DNA of 37,495 bases from Deltaproteobacteria bacterium (GCA_006226565.1 SBGO01000531.1:1-37495), one strand, 5' to 3'. Positions 1 through 8,679 are shown, numbered from the stretch's first letter. The notes: generated by a model from the letters alone, not told the origin. Numbers and translations are program-made.

Positions 1-1
1 C

Positions 2-130
2 AAGCTCGCCCCCCACGGCCTCGCGACCCGCCGTCCGGGCCCCGCCGACGCGCCCGCGAAGGAGGCGCCGGCCCCCGACGCGGCGGCGGCGAAGACCGGA
101 GAGGACGAGCCCGGCGGGGGCGAGGGCTGA
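2..130 (+). CDS. C-terminal fragment of a CDS entering from the left edge (…AAAAKTGEDEPGGGEG*)
   Basis: Open frame from the window edge to TGA at 128-130; Ala/Pro/Glu-rich tail; too short to assign. Confidence 0.35.
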   Translation, partial: KLAPHGLATRRPGPADAPAKEAPAPDAAAAKTGEDEPGGGEG

Positions 131-228
131 GCACGGAAGGGGTTGCGCGGCCCGCCTCGGCGGTGCAGTTTTCCCGACGTCGCGCCCCCCGTGGGGCGCG
201 CGACGAACGATCATCGAGAGGTAGAGCG

Positions 229-891
229 ATGCGACGGACGCTGATGGTGGGGGCGCTGGCCCTCGCGCTCGCGGCGGGGTGTGGTGGCGAGAAGAAGAAC
301 GACGGCGCGGCCCCCGAGGGCGACCCCGCGCAGGTCGAGGCGGCCCCGAGCTTCGACGCCGCCGCCCTGAAGGCCAAGCTGCAGGGGACCTGGATCTCCG
401 GCGACGAGAAGAAGCCGCAGTTCAAGTTCGTCTTCGACGGCGACAAGGCGTCGGTGACGGACATGCGCTTCATGGGCGAGCCGAAGACCGAGACCGGCAA
501 GCTGAAGATCAACTCCGCCTACGAGCTCGGCGTGGAGCTCCCCGACGGCACGACCTACAAGTACGACATGGTCGAGGTCGACGGCACCATGCACCTCGGG
601 CTCGGCAAGGTCTTCGAGGTCGAGAGCCTCGACAGCTTCACCCTCAAGACCGCGATGTTCGAGTCGATCGTCAAGCAGGGCGACAGCTGCAAGTGGATCA
701 AGAGCTTCGGCGACAAGGCCGAGGAGCGCGCGATCACCTGCAAGACCGGCGAGCGGGACGGCAAGAAGACGCTCGGCTACCAGGAGCCCGACAGCTTCGA
801 CAAGGAGAAGCTGGCCGACCGCGAGCTCTTCGTCTTCGGCAAGCTCCTCGTGGACGAGGAGCTGCTGTCCGCGGTCGCGAAGAAGCAGTAG
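229..891 (+). CDS. Hypothetical lipoprotein
   Basis: MRRTLMVGALALALAAGCGGEKKN lipobox; GAGAGG RBS before ATG 229 inside ORF 163-891. Confidence 0.75.
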   Translation: MRRTLMVGALALALAAGCGGEKKNDGAAPEGDPAQVEAAPSFDAAALKAKLQGTWISGDEKKPQFKFVFDGDKASVTDMRFMGEPKTETGKLKINSAYELGVELPDGTTYKYDMVEVDGTMHLGLGKVFEVESLDSFTLKTAMFESIVKQGDSCKWIKSFGDKAEERAITCKTGERDGKKTLGYQEPDSFDKEKLADRELFVFGKLLVDEELLSAVAKKQ

Positions 892-1138
892 CGCCCAAGG
901 CTCACGCGCGCGCCCCCGCCGGACGGAGGCGCGCACACGGTCGACCCCACCGCGACGCAGCGGCCCGCCACGGAGCGTCTTGACGCGCCCTTCGCGCACA
1001 GGCGCGCGAAGTAACCGATCGCTTTGCGCATAGCCGCTCGGCGGTGCACAATGCGTCCGGACGCCTCCGTCCGCACCTCCCTCCACCGCCGCAGTGACGC
1101 CGCCCCTTGTCGCGGCGTGCCCTCAAGGGGTCCTCTCC

Positions 1139-3034
1139 GTGCACCACTCCCACCTCGCGGTGAGCGCGTTGGGGCTGATCGCCCTGCTCGGCGGCTGTGC
1201 CGATCGCGCCCCCTCGGCCGACGCCCGCCTCGCGATCGCCGTGGCGCCGTTGACCCTCGACGGCGTCACCAACGCGACCTACACCCTGAGCGTCGTGAAC
1301 GGCGCCGGGGAGACGGTCTGGACGCGCACCGTCGACGCCGACGCCTACGGCGACGGAGCGGGCAGCCTGAGCTACGTCGGCACCTGCGACGCCGACTCGA
1401 ACCCGAACCGGATCGACCTGGTGGTCGAGTCCCTCGAGGCCGGCGGCGTGACGCTCGTGTCCGGGGTCGACTGGGTCAACCCCGCCCCACCGGGCAACCC
1501 CGTCTCGCGCACCGCGGACTGCGTCGCCGACCAGGACGTCGCCGTCACCTTCGACCTGTCCCTCGCGCGCGCGGCGCAGCAGGGCTTCTTCGACGTCGCC
1601 CTGAGCTTCAGCGACGTCTTCTGCTCGGCCAAGCTCGACTGCGTGCGCGACGACGGCGGCACCCTCACCGAGCTCCACCTGCTGTCGAACCCGTCCACCG
1701 GCGACCGCGACCGCACTGCGGTGCTCGGCTTCGCGTGCACGGCGGGCCCGAATCAGGACACCGTCCTCCACCTCGATCCCATCGCGATCGCCTGTGGCAG
1801 CGGCCAGTCGGTCAGCGTCGACTCCAGCGCCGGGCCCGGCAACCTCGACCCGAGCTACTCGGGCTCCGAGCTCCTCTTCCAGGCGGCCGTCTACCGCGGC
1901 GTCGAGCAGCTCGGGACCAACCACAAGGCCTACTGGAACGTCGCCCTGGGGCTGAACCCGAGCGCCGCCCCGGCGCCGACCTCGTGCACCCTGACCGCGG
2001 CCGGCACCGTCACCGACGGCCCCCTCGTCGGCGGCCTGACCCCCGACGGCACCCGCTGGCCCTACGTCGCCTGGTCCGTCGAGCTCTACGACGCCGCCGG
2101 CACCTACACCTGCGGCCAGCACGGCGCCGGCGACGGCAACGGCGTCGACCTCGCCTACAGCGACACCGCCGGCATCGCCTTCGCCGCCTCCTTCGCCTCG
2201 GTCGACCAGAGCGTCGAGACCTACCAGACCGCCTGCGCCATCCCCAACTGCGCCAGCGGCGGCCTGTGTGACTCGGTCTCCGGCGACCCGCTGTCCTGCG
2301 ACGCCTGCGACGCCGGCTGGACCGGCGCGCTCTGCACCCTCGCCCCGCGCCTGTGGTACCGCGCCGACACCCTCGCGCTCGCCGACGGCACCGCGGTCGT
2401 GAGCTGGCCCGACGCCGGCACCGCCAACGCGACCCTCGTCCCGCAGGGCACCGCGCCGACCTACCGCACGGGCGTCGTCAACGGCCGCCCCGTCGTCCGC
2501 TTCGCGAAGGCCGGCGAGATGATCAGCGGCGCCTTCGTCCTTCAGCAGACCTCGAACGACTACACCTTCTACGCGGTCCTCAAGGCGGGGACGACGCAGA
2601 ACCAGTACGCCGACATCCTCGACAACAACCACGGCGGCAGCAGCAACGCGACCTCCGCCGGCCCGGTGTGGCAGCAGAACGTCTCCAACACCAACAACAT
2701 GGGCGTCGGCTTCTGGGCGAACCCGCCCGGGGTCTACAGCGGTGGCAGCCCGTGGAACGTGAGCACCGCCGCCTTCACCCTCCAGGAGGTGCAGAAGGCG
2801 GGCACCCAGCAGACCGCCTGGGTCGACGGCAGCGTCGCCATCTCCGAGGGCGTGCAGGCGATCATGAACAAGCCGTCGGTGCCCTTCGCCCTCGGCGGCA
2901 ACACCTACATCGCGACCCGCCGCTGGGACGGCGACATGGCCGAGTTCATCTACTTCAACCGGGCGCTGACGCCGAGCGAGCGCGCCGAGGTGCAGCAGAT
3001 CCTCGCGACCAAGTACGCGATCACCCTGAACTGA
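1139..3034 (+). CDS. Lipoprotein with one Cys-rich EGF-like module and a C-terminal LamG/concanavalin A-like lectin domain
   Basis: LIALLGGCADRAPS lipobox; CAIPNCASGGLCDSVSGDPLSCDACDAGWTGALC module; LamG-like C-terminus (WYRADTL…FALGGNTYIATRRWDGDMAEFIYFNRALTPSERAEVQQILATKY); GTG start chosen at 1139, ORF open from 1094. Confidence 0.75.
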   Translation: MHHSHLAVSALGLIALLGGCADRAPSADARLAIAVAPLTLDGVTNATYTLSVVNGAGETVWTRTVDADAYGDGAGSLSYVGTCDADSNPNRIDLVVESLEAGGVTLVSGVDWVNPAPPGNPVSRTADCVADQDVAVTFDLSLARAAQQGFFDVALSFSDVFCSAKLDCVRDDGGTLTELHLLSNPSTGDRDRTAVLGFACTAGPNQDTVLHLDPIAIACGSGQSVSVDSSAGPGNLDPSYSGSELLFQAAVYRGVEQLGTNHKAYWNVALGLNPSAAPAPTSCTLTAAGTVTDGPLVGGLTPDGTRWPYVAWSVELYDAAGTYTCGQHGAGDGNGVDLAYSDTAGIAFAASFASVDQSVETYQTACAIPNCASGGLCDSVSGDPLSCDACDAGWTGALCTLAPRLWYRADTLALADGTAVVSWPDAGTANATLVPQGTAPTYRTGVVNGRPVVRFAKAGEMISGAFVLQQTSNDYTFYAVLKAGTTQNQYADILDNNHGGSSNATSAGPVWQQNVSNTNNMGVGFWANPPGVYSGGSPWNVSTAAFTLQEVQKAGTQQTAWVDGSVAISEGVQAIMNKPSVPFALGGNTYIATRRWDGDMAEFIYFNRALTPSERAEVQQILATKYAITLN

Positions 3035-3052
3035 TCAGGCTCTCCGCCTCGC

Positions 3053-3655
3053 TCAGGCGAGGTGGGCGGTGTCGCCGATGGAGCCCGCCTCCCAGCCGCC
3101 GGGGATCTCGCGCAGCACCGTGAGGGACGCGTTCGGGACGATGCGCGCGCCCACGTCCGCCAGCGCCAGCGCGGCCTTCACGCAGCCACCGTGGGTGACG
3201 ACGAGCACCCGCCCCCCGGCGTGGGACACGCGGAGCCCGTCGAGGGCCTGGGCGACCCGCTCCTCCTGCGCCTCCCGCGTCTCGCCGCCCGGGGGCGCCT
3301 CGATGGTCGCGATGATGTCGTGGCTGGTGCCGCCGATCTCGTCCCAGCGCCGCCCCTGCAGCTCGCCCAGGTCGCGCTCGCGCCAGCGCGCGTCGATGGC
3401 GACGGGCGCGTCCCCGAGCGCCCCCGCGACGATGTCGGCCGTCTCTCGCGCCCGGGCCAGGTCGCTCGCCACGACGTGATCGAAGCGCTCGCCCTGCGCG
3501 GCGAGGTGCGCGGCCAGGCGCCGCGCCTGGTCGACCCCTTCGGGCGCCAGCGGCACGTCGAGCTGCCCCTGGAGGCGCTTGTCCTGGTTCCACGTCGTGA
3601 TGCCGTGGCGCACGAGGACGACCTCGAGCCCGCTCTTCTGACCGCTGTCGACCAT
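3053..3655 (-). CDS. Histidine phosphatase family protein (phosphoglycerate mutase-like)
   Basis: LEVVLVRHGITTWNQDKRLQGQLDVPLAPEGVDQA (RHG motif) and VVTHGGCVKAAL. Confidence 0.85.
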   Translation of the reverse strand: MVDSGQKSGLEVVLVRHGITTWNQDKRLQGQLDVPLAPEGVDQARRLAAHLAAQGERFDHVVASDLARARETADIVAGALGDAPVAIDARWRERDLGELQGRRWDEIGGTSHDIIATIEAPPGGETREAQEERVAQALDGLRVSHAGGRVLVVTHGGCVKAALALADVGARIVPNASLTVLREIPGGWEAGSIGDTAHLA

Positions 3656-3726
3656 GTCGGCGCCCTCCTGCCGTGTGGGCCTCGCCTTCCCTACACCCGG
3701 CGCGCGCCGCTGCCAATGTTGGCGTC

Positions 3727-4647
3727 TCAGGCGGCGTCCAGGCCCGGGCTGCCCCACCCCTCGGCGTGCTCGACGAGGGTGTCGATGAAGAGGCGCACGT
3801 GCGGCGGCACCGGGCCGCCCTGGGGATAGACCGCGTAGACCGACGACGACGGCGTCACCACCCAGTCGTCGAGCAGGACCTGCAGGCGCCCGTCGCGGAG
3901 GGCGTCGTCCACGAGGAAGTCGGGCAGCACCGCCGCGCCCTGGCCGGCGATCGCGGCGTCCCGGATCGCGTCGCCGTTGTTGGTGCGGAAGCCCCCGGAG
4001 ACGCGCACCACGACGCGCTCGCCGTCGCGCTCGAGGGTGAGCTGGTCCGGGCGCGCCGCGACGGTGTAGACGAGGAACGGGAGCTCGGCGATGTGGTCGG
4101 GGAGCGTGACCCGGTAGCGGGCGGCGAAGTCGGGGCTGGCGATGACGTGCGCCGTGACCGCCTTGATGCGCCGCATGATGAGCGACGAGTCGACGAGGCG
4201 CCCGACCCGCACCGCCACGTCGGTCTTGGTCGCGACCAGGTCCACGAAGTCGTCCTGGAGCTGCAGGTCGACCTCGAGCTCGGGGTAGCGCTGCATCAGA
4301 TCCGTGATCACCGGCAGGACCAGGGTCCGCCCCACGCTGAGCGGGGCGTTCACGCGCAGCTGGCCGTGCACGCGCCCGCCGTGGTGGCTCAGCTCGCGCT
4401 CCGCCTGCTCGGCCTCGGCGAGCATCCGCGCGCAGTGCGGGTAGAGGCGCTCGCCGGCCTCGGTCAACCGGACCTTCCGCGTGGTGCGCAGCAGGAGGCG
4501 CACGCCGAGGTGCTCCTCGAGCCCGGCCACGGCCTTCGAGACCGCCGACTTCGACAGGCCGAGGGCGCGCGCGGCGGCGCTGAAGCCCCCCGCGTCGACG
4601 ACGTGAGCGAAGATGACCATCGACTGCAGGGGCGGGGTGCTCGTCAT
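3727..4647 (-). CDS. LysR-family transcriptional regulator
   Basis: N-terminal wHTH (MVIFAHVVDAGGFSAAARALGLSKSAVSKAVAGLEEHLGVRLLLRTTRKVRLTEAG); RBS GAGAGGAAACA before ATG 4647. Confidence 0.9.
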   Translation of the reverse strand: MTSTPPLQSMVIFAHVVDAGGFSAAARALGLSKSAVSKAVAGLEEHLGVRLLLRTTRKVRLTEAGERLYPHCARMLAEAEQAERELSHHGGRVHGQLRVNAPLSVGRTLVLPVITDLMQRYPELEVDLQLQDDFVDLVATKTDVAVRVGRLVDSSLIMRRIKAVTAHVIASPDFAARYRVTLPDHIAELPFLVYTVAARPDQLTLERDGERVVVRVSGGFRTNNGDAIRDAAIAGQGAAVLPDFLVDDALRDGRLQVLLDDWVVTPSSSVYAVYPQGGPVPPHVRLFIDTLVEHAEGWGSPGLDAA

Positions 4648-4654
4648 TGTTTCC

Positions 4655-4679
4655 TCTCGCAGACATTTCGTCTCCGAGA
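4655..4679. promoter_or_regulatory. Candidate LysR operator: 25-bp imperfect palindrome TCTCG-c-AGAC-atttc-GTCT-c-CGAGA
   Basis: Read directly from sequence, immediately upstream of the LysR start; related copy at 5438-5472. Confidence 0.55.
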
Positions 4680-4759
4680 GGGTCAATCGTCAACCCCGTT
4701 GGGCTCCTCGAGCTCGGCGGCCGCACGAGACGACCGCCGCTCGGGCGGGGGACTGGGAC

Positions 4760-5281
4760 CTACGGCAGCTCGTGGACGGTCACGACCACGGCGGCGTCGC
4801 CGGATTGGCGCTGGACGGTCAGCGTCAACGGGGCGTCGCAGCGCTCGGCCTCACACGGGACGGCGAGCGCGGCGGGGGCGGCGAGCTGGGCGGCGGTGAG
4901 CGTCACCTCCCCGACGACGCCGAAGCCGTCGCTCAGCGTGACGACGACCCGGTTGGGCGGCGGGCACGGCCCCGGGATACCGCGCATCACGGGCTCGGCG
5001 GAGATCAGCAGGTGCCTCACCCAGGCGTACGTCTGGATCTCCTCCGAGGAGCTCTTCGACGGCGACACCTCCAAGCCCGGCGTCGAGACCTCCGTCACCT
5101 TGGGACTCTCGCGCTCGTCGATGACCACCTTCGCGACCACTGGCAGGTCGTCCGGGGTCAGCGCGCTCTGGATCGAGGTCGGCTCTTCGTCGGGCAGGTC
5201 GTAGTCGCACCCCGGAACGAGGGTCAAGACGCTCGCGAACGCGAACGCCGTCGGGACCAGCACCATCGCACGATGGGACAT
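4760..5281 (-). CDS. Hypothetical lipoprotein
   Basis: MSHRAMVLVPTAFAFASVLTLVPGCDYD signal/lipobox; GAGG RBS. Confidence 0.7.
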   Translation of the reverse strand: MSHRAMVLVPTAFAFASVLTLVPGCDYDLPDEEPTSIQSALTPDDLPVVAKVVIDERESPKVTEVSTPGLEVSPSKSSSEEIQTYAWVRHLLISAEPVMRGIPGPCPPPNRVVVTLSDGFGVVGEVTLTAAQLAAPAALAVPCEAERCDAPLTLTVQRQSGDAAVVVTVHELP

Positions 5282-5437
5282 GGCGGCCTCCTCGGTGTGG
5301 GTGGTTTGGGACAGCGATCGCAAGATCCATTCCGGCCCAAATCAACGTGTAACACCAAGTAAACATTGCATATCGGCATGACGCAGCGCGTCGCGCCAGG
5401 GCGATTTCGCTCAGGGCCTGGGGCCAATCGCGCGGCC

Positions 5438-5472
5438 CATTGTTTCTCGTCGCGAACATTTCGTTTCTAAAC
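5438..5472. promoter_or_regulatory. Second copy of the LysR-upstream motif, upstream of yceI
   Basis: 22 of 28 positions identical (hand count) to 4645-4672, contains CGAA-cat-TTCG dyad. Confidence 0.5.
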
Positions 5473-5560
5473 CACCGAATTGTCTACCAGGCGTTTCGAG
5501 GCGATGGTTGGCCCGTACCCACCCGGACGGGTGTCCCAGCGCAACCACAGGAGCATCCCA

Positions 5561-6145
5561 ATGCGCACCATTCGAAAGCTCGCTCTCGCCGCCCTCGCCC
5601 TCGCCATCCCCGCGCTCGTCTCGACCAGCGCCAGCGCGGCCAACTACTCCATCGACTCGTCGCACACCTCGATGGTCTTCAAGATTCAGCACCTCGGCGT
5701 CGCCCCGGTCTACGGCCGCTTCAACAAGACCTCCGGCAGCTTCGTCTACGACGCCGCCAAGCCCGAGGCCTCGAGCCTGAACGTCGAGATCGACGTCAAC
5801 AGCGTCTTCACCGCCGAGAAGAAGCGCGACGACCACCTGAAGAGCCCCGACTTCTTCAGCGCCAAGCAGTTCCCGACCATCACCATCAAGTCCAAGAGCG
5901 TCACCGCCGCCAAGGGCAAGGACGTCCTCAAGGTCGTGGCCGACGTCACCATCCGCGGCGTCACCAAGACCCTGACCTTCGACATCGCCAAGACCGGCGA
6001 GGGCCAGGACCCCTGGGGCAACTCGCGCGTCGGCTTCGAGGGCACGCTGACCATCAACCGCATGGACTTCGGCGTGAGCTTCATGCCCGACGGCCTCGGC
6101 AAGCAGGTCACCATCATGTTCGCCGTCGAAGGCATCAAGGGCTGA
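5561..6145 (+). CDS. YceI family periplasmic protein
   Basis: Signal peptide then NYSIDSSHTSMVFKIQHLGVAPVYGRFNKTSGSFVYD…VTIRGVTKTLTFD, typical YceI. Confidence 0.9.
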   Translation: MRTIRKLALAALALAIPALVSTSASAANYSIDSSHTSMVFKIQHLGVAPVYGRFNKTSGSFVYDAAKPEASSLNVEIDVNSVFTAEKKRDDHLKSPDFFSAKQFPTITIKSKSVTAAKGKDVLKVVADVTIRGVTKTLTFDIAKTGEGQDPWGNSRVGFEGTLTINRMDFGVSFMPDGLGKQVTIMFAVEGIKG

Positions 6146-6149
6146 GGTC

Positions 6150-7067
6150 ATGGACCCCGTCCAAGCCGGGCTCATCGGGGTGGTGGCGCCGTCCGTGGCC
6201 GCCACCGCCCTGATCCTCCTCCTCCGTCGCCCCTGGGGCTCGGCGAACGCCGCCCCCTGGGCGACGGGGCTCGCCCTGGCGGTCGCCTACGGCGTCGCCT
6301 TCGCCCTCATCCTCGGCTGGCCGTCGCTGCCGCCGATCGACATGACCCACGCCACCCCGTGGCTCGTCATCCCGGCCGTCGGAATCGCCTTCCTCCCGCT
6401 CCGCGTCGCCAAGGGCCGGGCCCTGGCCACCGCGGCCCTCGGCCTCCTCAACGCTGCGATGCTGCTCGGCCCGCTCGCCGGCCGTAGCTTCGACGCCACC
6501 GAGCTCGTCCTCCACGCCCTGCTCATCGCCGCCTCCTTCGCGGCCCTCCAGACCGGCATCGAGCGGGCCACCGCCGAGCTCGATCCCCGCGCCGGCGTTC
6601 TCGCCGCTCTCACCCTGGTGTCCGGCGCCGCCGCCGCGATCCTGCTCTCTGACATCGCCTCGCTCGCCCAGGTGACCGGGGGCCTCGCCGCCGGGCTCGG
6701 CGCGCTCTTCGCCCTCGGCCTCTGGCGCCCGGAGCTCGCTCGCGTCACCCACGCCGCGCCGGTCATCGCCACGGTCGTCGGCGGCACCCTCTGGGGCGCG
6801 GTGCTCTACGCCAACGGCCGCTACGAGGTCGCCGTGCTGCTCGCCATCACCCCGCTGGTACTGTGGGCGCTGCGCTCGACCCTCGCCCGCCCCCGCCGCC
6901 TCCTCGCGCGGCTCGCGGTGCCGGCCCTGATCGCCCTGGTGCCGGTGGGCGCCGCCGCGGGCCTCGCCGCGAGCGCCTACTTCGCCGACTCGAGCGAGCA
7001 GGTCGCCCCGGCGACCGACGGCAGCGCGCCCGCCGACGACGGGTACGACCCGAACTACGGGTACTGA
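6150..7067 (+). CDS. Multi-pass membrane protein of unknown function
   Basis: Repeated hydrophobic Ala/Leu/Val segments; ATG 5 nt after yceI stop. Confidence 0.7.
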   Translation: MDPVQAGLIGVVAPSVAATALILLLRRPWGSANAAPWATGLALAVAYGVAFALILGWPSLPPIDMTHATPWLVIPAVGIAFLPLRVAKGRALATAALGLLNAAMLLGPLAGRSFDATELVLHALLIAASFAALQTGIERATAELDPRAGVLAALTLVSGAAAAILLSDIASLAQVTGGLAAGLGALFALGLWRPELARVTHAAPVIATVVGGTLWGAVLYANGRYEVAVLLAITPLVLWALRSTLARPRRLLARLAVPALIALVPVGAAAGLAASAYFADSSEQVAPATDGSAPADDGYDPNYGY

Positions 7068-7113
7068 GCGAGGGCGCGCGACGCGACTCCAGCCCTCGCG
7101 TCGCGCCCCTCGC
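7068..7113. terminator. Very strong stem-loop directly after a stop codon (GCGAGGG-[C]-GCGCGACGCGA / TCGCGTCGCGC-CCC-TCGC)
   Basis: 18-bp stem with one bulged C and a 9-nt loop, no U tract. Confidence 0.5.
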
Positions 7114-7173
7114 CCGGCGGGCTCCGCCGCCACACCGTGAGCCCCCTTGTCCTCGCGACCCGGGTGTCTCACG

Positions 7174-7914
7174 ATGCGGCCGATGAGGCCTCCCCGCCAT
7201 GACGCGCCGACGCCGCGTCCATCCCCGGGCGACGCAGGCGCCTCCCTCGTCTCCGCCGCGCCCGAGGTCGAGGCCGAGGCCATCGCCGCCCTCACGCCCT
7301 ACCTCGTGCCACGCCGCTTCGCCGCCGGCAGCACCCTCTGGCTCCAGGGCAGCCGCGCCGGGCTCCTCGTCGTCCTCGAGCGCGGGCGCGTGAAGGCCGT
7401 GCGCGACCACCCCGACGGGAGCGCCACGCTGCTCTACATCTTCAGCCCCGGAAACGTGTTCGGCTTCCTGCCCTTCGTCGACGGTGGCCCCTACCCCGCC
7501 ACGGCGATCGCCATCGACGACGTCGAGGCGCGCGTGATGACCCGCGACGCCCTCGTCCGCGCCATCCGCAGCGATCCCGAGGTCGCCCTGACCCTGCTCA
7601 CCGCCCTCGGCCAGCGGCTGCGAGGCGCGTTCCAGCGGGTCGGCGAGCTCGCCCAGCGCCGCGCCGTCGTGCGCGTCGCCGCCGGCGTCGTGAGCCTGCT
7701 CGCCCCCCACGAGGACGGCCCGACCACGACCATCGAGGTCCCCGATCCGGCCTACACCTTCGCCGAGGAGCTCGGCGTCACCCCCGAGACCCTCTCGCGC
7801 GAGCTCAACCGCCTCGCCCACGAGGGCGCCCTCCACCGCCTCGGCCCGCGCCGCTGGCAGGTGCTCGACGCCCCCCGCCTGCGCGCCATCGCGGCCGGCC
7901 ACGAGGACGAGTAG
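7174..7914 (+). CDS. Crp/Fnr-family transcriptional regulator
   Basis: cNMP-binding-like beta roll (FAAGSTLWLQGSRAGLLVVLERGRVKAVRDH…LLYIFSPGNVFGFLPFVDGGPYPATAIA) and C-terminal HTH (TFAEELGVTPETLSRELNRLAHEGALH); start 7174 or 7183 uncertain. Confidence 0.88.
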   Translation: MRPMRPPRHDAPTPRPSPGDAGASLVSAAPEVEAEAIAALTPYLVPRRFAAGSTLWLQGSRAGLLVVLERGRVKAVRDHPDGSATLLYIFSPGNVFGFLPFVDGGPYPATAIAIDDVEARVMTRDALVRAIRSDPEVALTLLTALGQRLRGAFQRVGELAQRRAVVRVAAGVVSLLAPHEDGPTTTIEVPDPAYTFAEELGVTPETLSRELNRLAHEGALHRLGPRRWQVLDAPRLRAIAAGHEDE

Positions 7915-7933
7915 GCCGACAATCGGGCCCCCG

Positions 7934-7947
7934 TTGATCGCAATCAA
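7934..7947. promoter_or_regulatory. FNR-type binding site TTGAT-CGCA-ATCAA
   Basis: Exact match to the canonical FNR half-sites, 61 bp upstream of the fmdE-like start. Confidence 0.8.
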
Positions 7948-8008
7948 GCGCCCCCGCCCCGCGGACCCTACCCTGGCCTCAGCCTGCGTAGACCAGAGGA
8001 GGCGCCCG

Positions 8009-8632
8009 ATGATCGATCCCCGTGACTACCTCGCCGCCGGACAGCAGCTCCACGGCCACAAGTGCCCGGCGATGCCCCTCGGGCTCCGCGCCGGCGCCGC
8101 CGCGATGAACGCCCTCGGCGTCGAGCGCTCCAAGGACGGGCAGCTCCTCGCCCTCGTCGAGCTCGGCGAGCACCACTGCGCCCACTGCTTCGCCGACGGC
8201 GTGCAGATGATCACCGGCTGCACCTTCGGAAAGGGCAACATCCAGGCCCTCGGCTACGGGAAGTTCGGGCTGACCCTGGTCGACAAGGCGACCGGCCGCG
8301 CGGTCCGCGTCGTCCCGAAGGCCGAGGCGCAGCTCCAGAGCAAGCAGACGCCGTTCTTCATCGCGTACCGCCAGAAGGGCATCCCCGCGTCCCAGGTGCC
8401 GCCCGAGGTGGTCGCGCCGCTCATCGAGAAGGTCATGGGCGCCCCCGACGAGGCGATCCTGAGGATCGGCGAGATCGTCGATCACCCCGTCGCCAAGCCC
8501 CTCGAGCACTTCGCCTCCTTCGTCTGCGAGGCGTGCGGCGACATGGTCATCGAGACCTACGGCCGCCTCGTCGGCGACCGCCGGGTCTGCATCCCCTGCG
8601 AGGGTCGGCTCCGCGCCGAAGCGGCCGGCTGA
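8009..8632 (+). CDS. FmdE family protein with C-terminal zinc ribbon
   Basis: GHKCPAMPLGLRAGAAAM…HHCAHCFADGVQMITGCTFGKGNIQALGYGKFGLTL; CEACGD…CIPCEG CxxC pairs. Confidence 0.88.
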   Translation: MIDPRDYLAAGQQLHGHKCPAMPLGLRAGAAAMNALGVERSKDGQLLALVELGEHHCAHCFADGVQMITGCTFGKGNIQALGYGKFGLTLVDKATGRAVRVVPKAEAQLQSKQTPFFIAYRQKGIPASQVPPEVVAPLIEKVMGAPDEAILRIGEIVDHPVAKPLEHFASFVCEACGDMVIETYGRLVGDRRVCIPCEGRLRAEAAG

Positions 8633-8649
8633 ACCGTCGTCAGGACCCC

Positions 8650-8679
8650 CATCAGAGCGCCGCAGAGCGCGCTCTGATG
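8650..8679. other. Perfect 11-bp inverted repeat between the fmdE-like and tauE-like genes
   Basis: CATCAGAGCGC-cgcagagc-GCGCTCTGATG. Confidence 0.6.

Noticed and set aside
3047-3062. CCTCGC-tcag-GCGAGG hairpin between convergent genes as a bidirectional terminator
   Set aside because: Only 6 bp and no T tract; it overlaps the phosphatase stop region and could be chance in such GC-rich sequence.
3656-4726. N-terminal extension of the histidine phosphatase ORF (3053-4726, 557 aa)
   Set aside because: The upstream part is an out-of-frame reading of the LysR gene; the phosphatase begins at MVDSGQKSG (3655).
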